A stretch of 59,253 bases of DNA from Marinibacterium sp. Its GTDB lineage: Bacteria > Pseudomonadota > Alphaproteobacteria > Rhodobacterales > Rhodobacteraceae. This document shows, in pieces, positions 18,469 through 26,800 of the stretch; the stretch's first letter is position 1; each line of letters opens with the position of its first letter. The DNA lies in the NCBI GenBank assembly GCA_017643305.1, contig JAEPNQ010000016.1:1-59253 (forward strand). The letters run 5' to 3'. A program made the translations under genes and the position numbers. Below the pieces are notes generated by a model. The model did no database searches. It saw only the letters and a list, made by a program, of their open reading frames with translations, and was not told the origin of the DNA.

Positions 18469-19412
18469 TCCCGGGACCTCAGCCTAGGGTCCACGGCCGC
18501 ATAGGCAAGATCGACCAGAAAATTCACCACGATTACGGAAAACACCAGCAACATCACCACACTTTCCACGACGATAAGATCGCGGGCATTGATGGACTGG
18601 AAAATCAGCCGCCCCAGCCCCGGCAGGTAGAACACCTGCTCGATGATGATCGCACCGGCCAGCAGAAACGCGATCTGCAGGCCGATGATCGTCAACACCG
18701 GGATAAACGCATTGCGCACGCCATGCCGCCACACAGCCTGCAGATGAGTCAGCCCTTTGGCGCGGGCTGTTCGCATGAAATCTTCGCCCAGAACGTCCAA
18801 CAGCGACGACCGCATCACCCGCGCCAGGATGGCGGCCTGCGGCAGTGCCAGGCAGATCGCGGGCAGCGTCAGCGCGTGCAGACATACCCAGAACCCTTTG
18901 TCCCAGCCCGGAAACCCGCCCGCCCCGAACCAGCGCAGCTTGATGGCAAACAGCAACACCAACATCATCGCGAACCAGAAATTCGGCACCGCGACACCCA
19001 GTTGGGTCGCCCCCATCACCGCGATGTCACCACCTTTGCCCCGGCGCGTGGCGGCATAGATCCCGGCGGGTATGCCGATCAGCACTGATAGAAGCAGACC
19101 AAAAATTGCCAGTGGCAAAGACACTTTCAATCGGTCTGCTACCATCTGCGCCACTGGCGTACGGTACGTGTAGGATGTACCAAAATCCCCGGTCAGCATG
19201 CCGCTAACCCAAGACAGGTAGCGCGACAGCTTGGTGCCATTCAGCCCCAGTTCTTCGCGCAGCGCGGCCACCGTATCTTCCTGCGCATTGATACCCAGCA
19301 TGAAGGTCGCCGGATCGCCCGGCGCAATTTCGATCACAAAGAAAATGATCAGTGATGCCACCGCCAGACTGAGGACCAGCGACAGAAATCGTTTGAGCGC
19401 ATAGCGAAGCAT
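18465..19412 (-). CDS. Dipeptide-type ABC permease, DppB-like
   Basis: 315 residues, about six helices, N-terminal LRYALKRFLSLVLSLAVASLIIFFVIEIAPGDPA as in DppB, and the cytoplasmic coupling loop DFMRTARAKGLTHLQAVWRHGVRNAF. First gene of the surviving permease-ATPase run. The usual binding-protein gene is not directly upstream: the ECF41 locus on the opposite strand begins within about 100 bases of its start, so its promoter must lie in that short divergent gap. Confidence 0.92.
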   Translation of the reverse strand: MLRYALKRFLSLVLSLAVASLIIFFVIEIAPGDPATFMLGINAQEDTVAALREELGLNGTKLSRYLSWVSGMLTGDFGTSYTYRTPVAQMVADRLKVSLPLAIFGLLLSVLIGIPAGIYAATRRGKGGDIAVMGATQLGVAVPNFWFAMMLVLLFAIKLRWFGAGGFPGWDKGFWVCLHALTLPAICLALPQAAILARVMRSSLLDVLGEDFMRTARAKGLTHLQAVWRHGVRNAFIPVLTIIGLQIAFLLAGAIIIEQVFYLPGLGRLIFQSINARDLIVVESVVMLLVFSVIVVNFLVDLAYAAVDPRLRSRE

Positions 19413-19455
19413 GCCGGCACGTTAGGCCTGCCTCTGCGCAGGGTCCAGAGCACCC

Positions 19456-19482
19456 TGTCACAAACCGCTCCTCTGTTTCGTC
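19456..19482 (+). promoter_or_regulatory. Predicted ECF41 sigma-factor promoter
   Basis: TGTCACA at 19456-19462 and CGTC at 19479-19482, separated by 16 bases, match the -35 and -10 elements described for autoregulated ECF41 promoters. The element lies 24 bases upstream of the first gene of an operon that ends in an ECF41 sigma factor, exactly where an autoregulatory promoter should be. The match is read directly from sequence; its use is inferred. Confidence 0.85.
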
Positions 19483-19505
19483 TTACAGGAAACAGGAGTG
19501 AAAAC

Positions 19506-19895
19506 ATGGACAAATGGCTGTTGGGGCTGATCGGCGGGCTTCACCTGGTCAACGGGGCGGCCATGTGGGCCGCGCCCGCGTTCTGGTACGCCCAGACGCC
19601 GGGGGTTGCGATGACCGGCCCGTTTAACGCGCATTTCGTCAAGGATATCGGGCTGATCTATCTGCTCAGCGGCGTAGCCCTGATTTTTGGCTACCTGCGC
19701 AGCGACCCCACTGCATTGGTCTTGGGCGCCGCCTGGCCCGCGATGCACGCGGCCTTCCATTTCTGGATGTGGCTGGCGTGCGGCATGCCGGTGGATGGCG
19801 TGGCCATCGTCAATCTTTGCGGCATCCAGCTGCCTGCCTGGACCGCCCTGTTTATCGCCATTCGCTTTGCACAGAAAGGAAACGCAAAATGCTGA
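19506..19895 (+). CDS. Small membrane protein, predicted ECF41 target
   Basis: 129 residues with about four hydrophobic segments (roughly residues 5-25, 45-65, 70-90, 100-120). No catalytic motif is seen. AGGAG lies seven bases before the ATG. It is the first gene after the ECF41 promoter and overlaps the next gene by 7 bases, so it is probably induced with it. The family is not recognised beyond a generic small integral membrane protein. Its role may be linked to whatever envelope or oxidative signal the sigma factor answers. Confidence 0.75.
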   Translation: MDKWLLGLIGGLHLVNGAAMWAAPAFWYAQTPGVAMTGPFNAHFVKDIGLIYLLSGVALIFGYLRSDPTALVLGAAWPAMHAAFHFWMWLACGMPVDGVAIVNLCGIQLPAWTALFIAIRFAQKGNAKC

Positions 19896-20434
19896 AACGG
19901 ATACTGGAACGTGGCGCACGTGCCTTTGGCCGGACCTATGATTATGACGTGTCTTACATGCTGGACGTGATCGAAACCTCCACCAGCGCGGGGCTGCGAC
20001 TGACGCTGTTTCCCAAACTCGTCGGGTATCGTGGGCCCAAACCCGGGCAGGGGGTGGTCGCCGGTGCAACGCTGGCATCGACTGTCAACGGCGATTGCGG
20101 GCCATGCGCCCAACTGGTCGTAGATATGCTGCTGCAGGCCGATGTGCCTGCCGCAGCGCTGCAGGCCTGTATCGACGGGCGGGCACAGGACGCAGGCGAC
20201 ATCGGGCTGGGCTTTCGTTTTGCGATGGCTGCAATCACCGCGGCACCTGATACCGATGCGCTGGCCGATGAAATTACCCACCGCTTTGGACGCAAAACAC
20301 TGGTCGCGGCCAGCTATGGCGCGGCGTCTGGCCGGTTCTACCCGGTGTTCAAACGCGGTCTGGGCCATGGCGCCACCTGCCAAAGGCTGCGTTTTGCCGG
20401 TGCGGGGGACGTGCTAGTCAACGCGCATGGATAA
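19889..20434 (+). CDS. AhpD/carboxymuconolactone decarboxylase-like protein
   Basis: 181 residues from ATG 19889, with AAAGGA upstream. The segment NGDCGPCAQLVVDML holds a C-x2-C pair at the place where AhpD-like proteins have their redox cysteines, although the downstream His of the classical C-x2-C-x3-H motif is missing. ECF41 sigma factors are characteristically encoded next to carboxymuconolactone-decarboxylase-like or oxidoreductase genes, which supports the call. It may be a peroxidase-like or thiol-redox protein induced by the sigma factor. The start overlaps the preceding stop and the end overlaps the sigma-factor start by 8 bases. Confidence 0.68.
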   Translation: MLKRILERGARAFGRTYDYDVSYMLDVIETSTSAGLRLTLFPKLVGYRGPKPGQGVVAGATLASTVNGDCGPCAQLVVDMLLQADVPAAALQACIDGRAQDAGDIGLGFRFAMAAITAAPDTDALADEITHRFGRKTLVAASYGAASGRFYPVFKRGLGHGATCQRLRFAGAGDVLVNAHG

Positions 20435-21314
20435 CACCGTGATCTTCCAGGCCGAACGCCCGCGCCTGATCTCCCTCTGCTACCGCATGCTGGGGGAACG
20501 GGCGGCGGCCGAAGACGCCGTGCAGGACACCTACCTGCGCTGGGCGCAGGCCGACCATGCCGTCATTGCTGACCCTGCCGCATGGCTGACCCGGGTGGCC
20601 ACTCGCATCGCGATTGATGCGCTGCGGTCGGCCCGGGCCCGGCGGGAAACCTATGTCGGTCCATGGCTGCCGGAACCTTTGGTGGTGACCGCCGATCAAC
20701 CGGTCGAACAGGACTACATCCTGGCGCAGGACTGCAACCTGGCCCTGCTCTGGGCGATGGAGCGGCTGGACGCCACCGAACGTGCGGCCCTGATCCTGCG
20801 CGACGTGTTTGATGCCGACTATAGCGACCTTGCCGAAACGCTGGACAAATCCGAAGCCGCCTGCCGCCAACTGGTCAGCCGCGCCCGCCGCCGTGTCCAG
20901 GATGCCGGGCCAAGGTTCGAAGCGCCTGCCGCGCAAGTGTCTGACCTGATCGCCCGGTTTTTTGCCGCCGCCGCCACGCAGGATTTCGACCGGGTCAAAT
21001 CCCTGCTGTCCCCGCAGGCGGTTGCCCTGTCCGATGGCGGGGCCAAGGTCCGCGCCGCGCGGCGTCCGCTGAACGGCCCTATGGAGATCGCACCGGTGAT
21101 GGTCGCGATCACCTCAAAATACGGCACCGCAGACGGGCAGCGCTATGTGCCCTGCCACAGCAACGGCGCGCCCGCGCTTCTGCATCTGGAGGGCGGTAAA
21201 CCGCAGTCGGTCATCACGCTTATGCCGGATGCCAACGGTCAGATCGGCTGGATCTACATGATGCGCGCCCCGGCCAAGCTGCGCGGCATCACCGGGCAGA
21301 CCGCGCTGGCCTAG
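20427..21314 (+). CDS. ECF41-family RNA polymerase sigma factor with SnoaL-like extension
   Basis: 295 residues: sigma region 2 at about 8-75, the ECF41 linker signature YVGPWLPEPL at 76-85, sigma region 4 at about 100-155, and a fused C-terminal SnoaL-like domain from about 170. The extension carries SDGGAKV at 202-208, close to the DGGGKV motif known to be regulatory in this group. ECF41 factors have no separate anti-sigma factor; the extension itself tunes activity. No anti-sigma gene is present here. It is third in an operon behind a matching ECF41 promoter, so autoregulation is likely. Its end overlaps the terminal codons of the opposite-strand gene. Confidence 0.93.
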   Translation: MDNTVIFQAERPRLISLCYRMLGERAAAEDAVQDTYLRWAQADHAVIADPAAWLTRVATRIAIDALRSARARRETYVGPWLPEPLVVTADQPVEQDYILAQDCNLALLWAMERLDATERAALILRDVFDADYSDLAETLDKSEAACRQLVSRARRRVQDAGPRFEAPAAQVSDLIARFFAAAATQDFDRVKSLLSPQAVALSDGGAKVRAARRPLNGPMEIAPVMVAITSKYGTADGQRYVPCHSNGAPALLHLEGGKPQSVITLMPDANGQIGWIYMMRAPAKLRGITGQTALA

Positions 21315-22018
21315 ATCTCAACAGGTTTCCCGATATTCGGCCGCTTCAACGCGTAACTCAGGATTTCATCGGCCACATGCGGCGGGAAGGTCTGGGTGAA
21401 GCTTTCGTAGATCGATACATCCACGTCGATCTGCGTGATCCACTATTTTTCCCGCGGCAGCGCGACATGGGCGATGCCCTGTTCAAAACTCCACTTCGCC
21501 AACCGCACATCCACGAATTTCAGACTGCCCTGCATGTAATCCAGCGGCGGCATGTCCTGTGGGCGCAGGATGGCAGAGTTTGTGGCAATCTGGTCGGTGT
21601 AGAGAAACCGCGCCTGCGGGGTGCGGAAATGTTTGACATTCCGCGTATAAGGGCGCGGCGCGTCTGGCTCCTTGGCTGGTAGGTAGTTGGAGGAATGATA
21701 GCCCGCCACAACCCGGCCCTGCAGCGTTTCAAACCGCGCCGTGGTGGTGGTCACAAAGTCTTCCGGATAATTCAGATCATCATCTAGCAGCAGGATCGCA
21801 TCCGCCTCAGACGGGTTAAAAACGAACTTGCCGACATCTTTGTAATCTTCGTCGGGCAGATGCGGGTACACATTGTCAAAATCCCGCAGCCAGGTCGGCA
21901 CGCTTTCATGTTCGTTTAGCACCAGATTGACCCGATCCACCTGCGCAGAAATCACTGGCAGCGACTGGCGCAGTTGCCTAGCGCGCGCGGGATAGGTCGC
22001 CAGATTTGCAACGATCAT
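21311..22018 (-). pseudogene. GT2-like glycosyltransferase with in-frame amber stop near the C-terminus
   Basis: The frame begins MIVANLATYPARARQLRQSL and has LLLDDDLNYPEDF, a nucleotide-sugar type DxD region. TAG at codon 192 (21443-21445) follows PREK, but the same frame runs on for 43 more codons (WITQIDVDVSIYES, then KRPNIGKPVEI) and ends at a stop overlapping the ECF41 gene. The uninterrupted length would be 235 residues. A C-to-T change (CAG to TAG) or G-to-T (GAG to TAG) explains the break. The truncated 191-residue protein keeps the presumed catalytic core and might be partly active. It follows the terminator of the ABC binding-protein gene, so it needs its own promoter. Confidence 0.72.
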
Positions 22019-22029
22019 GCGGATGCTCC

Positions 22030-22061
22030 AAAAAACAGGCCCCGTGTGCTGGGGCCTGTTT
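22030..22061 (-). terminator. Intrinsic terminator after the ABC binding-protein gene
   Basis: On the minus strand AAACAGGCCCC and GGGGCCTGTTT form an 11-bp stem with a 7-base loop, followed by a run of T. It starts 19 bases past the stop of the 22080-23561 gene. It separates that gene from the glycosyltransferase pseudogene. Confidence 0.88.
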
Positions 22062-22079
22062 CGTGTGTGTGGGACCAGA

Positions 22080-23561
22080 TCACTTGGACCAGCTGATGCC
22101 GGTCAGATCGTTTGCCGCTGTCGGCGCATTGGCCCACAGCCCTTCAATCCCAGCTTTGGCCACGGTCAGCGCGGCCAGCTGGAACAGGTAACCGTTCACG
22201 TAATCATCTGCGATGATCTGCTGCGCCTGACCCATCATCTCCGTCCGCATGGCCGGATCGGTGGTGGCGTTCAGCTTGGTCATCAGCGCCTGGAAATCCG
22301 GGTTGTCGTACTGGAAATAGTAATCTGGACGGGCATAGATCCCGATATCCATCGGCTCTGTATGGCTGACAATGGTCAGTCCATAGTTCTTGCCGCGGAA
22401 CACGGTTTCCAGCCACTGCGCCCATTCCACATTGGTGATCTCGGCGCGGATGCCAACAGCAGCCAGCTGCGCGGCAATAATCTCACCACCGCGCCGTGCA
22501 TAGGACGGTGGCGGCAGGTGCAGCGTGGTCGCAAACCCGTCTGGAAAACCTGCTTCAGCCAGCAACGCCTTGGCCATTTCCGGATCATAGGCCGACTGAC
22601 CAGTCAGATCGACATAGGCTGGGTTATGCGGTGCAAAATGCGTGCCAATTGGTGTGCCATACCCGAACATTGCGCCGTCAATAATTGCCTGCCGGTCAAT
22701 GGCATGGGCCAGCGCCTCGCGCACCTTCACATTGTCGAAGGGAGGCATCTTGTTGTTGGTCGACAGAATGGTTTCACCTTCGGTCGACCCAACCAGCACC
22801 TGGAACCGAGGGTCCGCTTCAAACTGCGGCAGGTTTTCTGGTGCGGGGAAACCGGCGAACACGTCAACGTCTTCCGCCATCATCGCTGCAAAGGCCGCTG
22901 TCGGGTCGGAAATGAATTTGAACGTTGCGCTTGCCAGCGCCGGGGCATCGCCCCAATAGGCGTCGTTGCGGGTCAGATCAATCCGGTCGCCCTGCACCCA
23001 GTTGGTGAAGGTATAGGCCCCTGTGCCCACCGGGTTGGTCTTTATGTTCTCGATGCTTTCAGGCGCCACGATCACTGCGTCACCCCATGCCAGGTTGAAC
23101 AGCAGATTGCCGTTCGGCTCGCTCAGCGTCAGCTTGACCGTCAGCGGGTCAACCACATCCACCGACGCGATGGCCGAAAACAGCGCCTTCTGCGCGTTGG
23201 TCGAATCCTCCGCACGCGCCCGGTCCAGGCTGAATTTCACGTCCTCGGCGTCCATGGCGGACCCGTCGTGGAAGGTCACCCCGTCATGCAACTTGAATGT
23301 ATAGGTCAGGCCATCATCCGAAATTTCCCAGCTTTCTGCCAGTCCTGGCACGACCGACCCATCACCCATGAACCGCGTCAGCCCTTCGAAAATGTTGGTG
23401 TAAACAACCGAATCAATCGCCTGCGCCGCAGCCGAGGTCGGATCCAGATGCGGTGGCTCCAGCTGCATGGCAATCGTGATATTGTCCTGCGCTTGCGCCA
23501 CGCCGAGACCGGCGCACAACGCCACGGCACTGACGCCGAGCATTTTGGTCAAGTGTTTCAT
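22080..23561 (-). CDS. ABC transporter substrate-binding protein, peptide type
   Basis: 493-residue periplasmic binding protein of the SBP_bac_5 family. A Sec signal peptide (LTKMLGVSAVALCAGLGVAQA) is cut before QDNITIAM. The mature part has the family segments HDGVTFHDGSAMDAEDVKFSLDRA and NLAWGDAVIVAPESI. AGGAGAG lies seven bases ahead of the ATG. It most likely feeds the permease-ATPase set at 16061-19412, same strand and same family, but a terminator, a glycosyltransferase pseudogene and an ECF41 locus now lie between them. A separate transcript would give the high binding-protein dose usual for such systems. Confidence 0.9.
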   Translation of the reverse strand: MKHLTKMLGVSAVALCAGLGVAQAQDNITIAMQLEPPHLDPTSAAAQAIDSVVYTNIFEGLTRFMGDGSVVPGLAESWEISDDGLTYTFKLHDGVTFHDGSAMDAEDVKFSLDRARAEDSTNAQKALFSAIASVDVVDPLTVKLTLSEPNGNLLFNLAWGDAVIVAPESIENIKTNPVGTGAYTFTNWVQGDRIDLTRNDAYWGDAPALASATFKFISDPTAAFAAMMAEDVDVFAGFPAPENLPQFEADPRFQVLVGSTEGETILSTNNKMPPFDNVKVREALAHAIDRQAIIDGAMFGYGTPIGTHFAPHNPAYVDLTGQSAYDPEMAKALLAEAGFPDGFATTLHLPPPSYARRGGEIIAAQLAAVGIRAEITNVEWAQWLETVFRGKNYGLTIVSHTEPMDIGIYARPDYYFQYDNPDFQALMTKLNATTDPAMRTEMMGQAQQIIADDYVNGYLFQLAALTVAKAGIEGLWANAPTAANDLTGISWSK

Positions 23562-23832
23562 TGAAGCTCTCCTATGGAAGGTCCGCTGTCGGCCCGGTCA
23601 CCGGGCTCTGATCATGACCACAGTTTTGGCTGAGATTCACGGGCATACAAGCCCAAACCGGCCCAAGGCACTCCGTCCGCCACCTGCAGGTCGAATCGAA
23701 AACTATGCGCTGGGGACTTGCCGCCCCGAAGCTTGGTACGGATTCGTGTCCATTGGCCGCGCCCTCAAGGCTTTAACCCTGGCCGGAAACTCGCATACTG
23801 CAAGCAGCAAGATCAGCATTTGGAGCCGAACT

Positions 23833-24258
23833 ATGAAACATCTGATAATTGCAGCCCTTATCGGCCTTCTGGCTGGTCCGGTTCTGGCCGATGGGGCCGG
23901 TGATGCGGACAAGGGCAAGAAAGCCTTCAACAAATGCAAATCCTGCCATGCCGTGACCGACGCGGATGGCAACAAGATCGTCAAGGGGGGCAAGACTGGC
24001 CCGAACCTATATGGCGTTGCCGGCCGTGCGATCGCATCGGCAGATTACAAATACGGCAAATCCCTGAGCGCCGTTGGTGAAACCGGTGCAGTTTGGGACC
24101 TGGCAAGCTTTTCGGCCTATGTCGCTGACCCCAAAGGGTGGTTGCAGGAAACACTGGATGACACGGCGGCCAAATCGAAAATGTCCTTCAAGCTGAAAAA
24201 AGGCGCAGAAGACATTTATGCCTTTCTTGAAAGCGTAGGACCGGCACCGGCAGAATAA
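23833..24258 (+). CDS. Periplasmic c-type cytochrome
   Basis: 141-residue protein with a signal peptide (IIAALIGLLAGPVLA, cleavage near residue 19) and one haem motif, C35-K-S-C38-H39. The distal axial ligand is probably Met117 in KSKMSFKLKKG. It resembles the small soluble cytochrome c2/c550 class that shuttles electrons between the bc1 complex and terminal oxidases or periplasmic dehydrogenases. GGAG lies about nine bases before the ATG. It is monocistronic, with a terminator after it. The 271-base gap upstream to 23561 holds no gene that I can support; it must contain promoters for both divergent genes. Confidence 0.9.
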   Translation: MKHLIIAALIGLLAGPVLADGAGDADKGKKAFNKCKSCHAVTDADGNKIVKGGKTGPNLYGVAGRAIASADYKYGKSLSAVGETGAVWDLASFSAYVADPKGWLQETLDDTAAKSKMSFKLKKGAEDIYAFLESVGPAPAE

Positions 24259-24293
24259 GCCGTCGCGTCCGAGTAAGGAACGCGTGAAAAATT

Positions 24294-24324
24294 GGGGCTG
24301 TGTTGGTACCACGCGGCCCTTTTT
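24294..24324 (+). terminator. Terminator after the cytochrome c gene
   Basis: An imperfect hairpin (GGGC-x-GTG pairing with CAC-x3-GCCC, with small internal bulges) is followed by TTTTT. It lies about 35 bases past the cytochrome stop. The T run abuts the 3' end of the convergent peptidase gene. Confidence 0.7.
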
Positions 24325-25333
24325 ATTGGTTGAGCGACTGCCAGCTTGGCAGGATATCACCGGGCTCCGGGCGCGCCTCATACACTGCACGGGCGATGGC
24401 CCGGCTCAGGCATACCGCAGCCGCATGGCCGATCAACGCCAGCGCTCTTTCATCACCGGGCGTGCGCGCCTCGGTAGACGCAGCAAACACCAGATCGCCA
24501 TCCGCAGGAGAATGCGCGGGTACGCAGGCCCGGGCAATACCGTCATGCGCGGCAACGGCCATGCGCTTGCACTGGGCTTTGGTCAGAGCTGCATCCGTGG
24601 CCACAATGGCGATTGTCGTATTTGTCCCGGCGTCTGGCGCAGGGCGCATGGCGGCGGCCTTCCGACTCTCTAAAACCCGACCCAGTCCGGATGACGGATC
24701 CGGCCCCGCGGCCCCGAACTCTCCATCAATCTCATAGGGCGCGGCCCAGAAATGCCGGTCGCCCGGCGTGGTCGCGCTGCCCATCGGGTTGGCAGCGACC
24801 AGCGCGCCAACCGTGGTCCCATCTGGCAAAACCAGCGAACTGGAGCCAAGCCCGCCCTTCAACATAGCTGTCAGCGCCCCGGTCCCGGCACCTTCGGTTC
24901 CGATCTCAAATTCGGACCCAACCGCGTCAAACGCGGCCCGACCCAGCGCGCGATAGGGGTTGTCATACCAGTCCTTCTGTCCGCCATTCAGCAGATCGAA
25001 AATAATAGCACCGGGTACAATCGGAATAATCGCTCTGCCCGCCCGAAACCCGCGGCCCGCTGTGCGCAGCGCATCCATCACGCCGGAACAGGCATCCAGC
25101 CCAAAGGCCGATCCGCCTGACAGCACCAGCGCATCCACGGTGGCGACAGATTTGTCCGGCTCCAGCAGGTCGGTTTCCTTGGTCCCTGGCGCGCCCCCCA
25201 TCACATGGACTGACGCCGCAAAAGGCTGTTCGGCTGTCAAAACGGTCACGCCGGTGCGAATTTTATCATCCCGCGCATTGCCTACCAGCAGGCCCGGGAC
25301 ATCGGTAATCAGGTTCAGCGGACCGGGCTGCAT
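24323..25333 (-). CDS. P1-family (DmpA-like) peptidase
   Basis: 336 residues resembling DmpA-type self-processing aminopeptidases of the Ntn-hydrolase-like P1 family. These cleave themselves to expose an N-terminal Ser. The likely processing site is in MLKGGLGSSSLVLPDGTTVGALVAAN, with nucleophile Ser after Gly, near residue 168. Other family features are SVHVMGGAPGTKET and LVLSGGSAFGLDACSGVM. There is no signal peptide, so it is cytoplasmic. It might degrade D- or beta-amino-acid peptides; the nearby peptide importer makes a functional link possible but unproven. Confidence 0.85.
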   Translation of the reverse strand: MQPGPLNLITDVPGLLVGNARDDKIRTGVTVLTAEQPFAASVHVMGGAPGTKETDLLEPDKSVATVDALVLSGGSAFGLDACSGVMDALRTAGRGFRAGRAIIPIVPGAIIFDLLNGGQKDWYDNPYRALGRAAFDAVGSEFEIGTEGAGTGALTAMLKGGLGSSSLVLPDGTTVGALVAANPMGSATTPGDRHFWAAPYEIDGEFGAAGPDPSSGLGRVLESRKAAAMRPAPDAGTNTTIAIVATDAALTKAQCKRMAVAAHDGIARACVPAHSPADGDLVFAASTEARTPGDERALALIGHAAAVCLSRAIARAVYEARPEPGDILPSWQSLNQ

Positions 25334-25388
25334 AGAGCTGTCTCTCAGTTGTTTAACTTGGGAGTGTTGTCAGGTCGGGTCCGGTGCC

Positions 25389-26135
25389 TCAGATGCACCG
25401 GCCGCCATCCACCTCCATCGCGACGCCCGTGACCATGCTGGCTTCTTCTGAGCACAGGAAACAGGCAGCATTCCCCATATCCTCCGGTGTGGAAAACCGG
25501 CCGATCGGAATGGTCGACAGGAACTTGGCGCGCATCTCCGGTGTGTCTTCGCCCATGAATGATGCCAGCAAAGGGGTTTCACCTGCCACTGGGCATAGCG
25601 CGTTCACCCGTACGCCGGCGGGGGCCAGTTCCACCGCCATGGCCTTGGTCGCCGTAATCATCCAACCCTTGGAGGCATTGTACCAGTTCAGGTTCGGGCG
25701 CGGTGATACACCAGCCGTGGACGCTATGTTCAGGATCGCACCTGTGCTGCGTGTCTTCATATGGGGAACCAGCCGTCGGGCGGTCAGGTAAACGGATTTC
25801 ATGTTCACCGCGTTCACACGGTCAAATTCATCCTCTTCCACCTCTTCCATTGGTTTGGGCAGATGCGTGATGCCCGCATTATTGACCAGAATGTCAACCT
25901 GACCCAACGCATCCATGGCTGCATCCGTCATGATCCCAACCGAACCGGCATCAGCGACATCGACCATCTGCGCAATCGTAGCGTTACCAATTTCATCGGC
26001 CATGGCTACGGCGGCATCCGCATTGATATCCGCGATCATCACCCGCGCGCCTTCGGCCACGAATTTTCGGACAATCCCGGCGCCAAAACCCGATGCGCCG
26101 CCAGTTACGATTGCGGTTTTTCCGTTCAGTCTCAT
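25389..26135 (-). CDS. Short-chain dehydrogenase/reductase
   Basis: 248 residues, classical SDR: TGGASGFGAGI cofactor loop, LVNNAGI, catalytic Ser in NIASTAG and Y-x3-K in YNASKG. GGGAG sits about eight bases before the ATG. The acidic residue after the second strand (ADINAD) favours NAD. The substrate is not determinable; FabG- or 3-hydroxyacid-type dehydrogenases are close relatives. It is 55 bases upstream of the P1 peptidase gene on the same strand. Confidence 0.88.
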   Translation of the reverse strand: MRLNGKTAIVTGGASGFGAGIVRKFVAEGARVMIADINADAAVAMADEIGNATIAQMVDVADAGSVGIMTDAAMDALGQVDILVNNAGITHLPKPMEEVEEDEFDRVNAVNMKSVYLTARRLVPHMKTRSTGAILNIASTAGVSPRPNLNWYNASKGWMITATKAMAVELAPAGVRVNALCPVAGETPLLASFMGEDTPEMRAKFLSTIPIGRFSTPEDMGNAACFLCSEEASMVTGVAMEVDGGRCI

Positions 26136-26246
26136 ATGCCGCTCCCTGCCGGTTCAGGAGGAGCCTAAGCGGGCAAACTGCGCCCCGCAAGAGCGCAAGG
26201 CGCCATCTGCAGCGCAAGAAAATTCATCAAATTTGCTTACGTGTTT

Positions 26247-26669
26247 CTAATCATCGTCTTGCACGCGACCCCGCAGGGATTTCACAGAGCCTCGCGCTTT
26301 CTTGGTGTCCAGCCTCCGCCGGACGGAGGCTTTGGTGGGCCGCGTCTTGATCCGCCTTTTGGGCACAACCAACGCCTTTTGGATCATCTCAACCAACCGG
26401 TCCCGTGCATTTTCCCGGTTTCGGGCCTGGCTGCGGGTTTCGTCGCACTGGATCACGATGGCACCGTCATTTGTCCATTTGCGCCCGGCGATCCGCTTCA
26501 GCCGGGATTTGACCGCCTGCGTCAAAGCGGGCGACCGCTCGGCCTCGAACCGCAGTTCCACGGCGGTGGACACCTTGTTCACATTCTGTCCGCCGGGACC
26601 TGAGGCCCGAACAAACTGTTCGGTCAGTTCCCAATCCTGAATGGTGATGGTGTCAGACACGCGCAGCAT
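26247..26669 (-). CDS. arfB: Alternative ribosome-rescue factor / peptidyl-tRNA hydrolase ArfB
   Basis: 140-residue release-factor homologue lacking a codon-recognition domain. The catalytic GGQ is in RASGPGGQNVNKVST (Gly26-Gly27-Gln28 region). The C-terminal tail is highly basic (RRIKTRPTKASVRRRLDTKKARGSVKSL), as needed to enter the empty mRNA channel of stalled ribosomes. It hydrolyses peptidyl-tRNA on ribosomes stuck without a stop codon. Upstream lies an unusual leader: an 18-codon ORF with a very strong ribosome site and an intrinsic terminator ending about 31 bases before this ATG. Expression may therefore be regulated by attenuation or come from a separate promoter. Confidence 0.92.
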   Translation of the reverse strand: MLRVSDTITIQDWELTEQFVRASGPGGQNVNKVSTAVELRFEAERSPALTQAVKSRLKRIAGRKWTNDGAIVIQCDETRSQARNRENARDRLVEMIQKALVVPKRRIKTRPTKASVRRRLDTKKARGSVKSLRGRVQDDD

Positions 26670-26699
26670 GATGTTTCATACCTTACATCGCGGCGGAAT

Positions 26700-26730
26700 G
26701 GAAAAGGGCCGCCCTATTAGGGCGGCCCTT
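26700..26730 (-). terminator. Strong intrinsic terminator upstream of arfB
   Basis: On the minus strand AAGGGCCGCCC and GGGCGGCCCTT pair as an 11-bp stem with a 5-base loop, followed by TTTT. It lies between the 18-codon ORF and the arfB ATG, so it either ends a small RNA or acts as an attenuator for arfB. Confidence 0.85.
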
Positions 26731-26800
26731 CGAAAGTTTTCGGAGGCGGATCGGTAAGACCACGCGGTCCATCAGGTGGCGGCAACCGCCAAAGGCTGCC

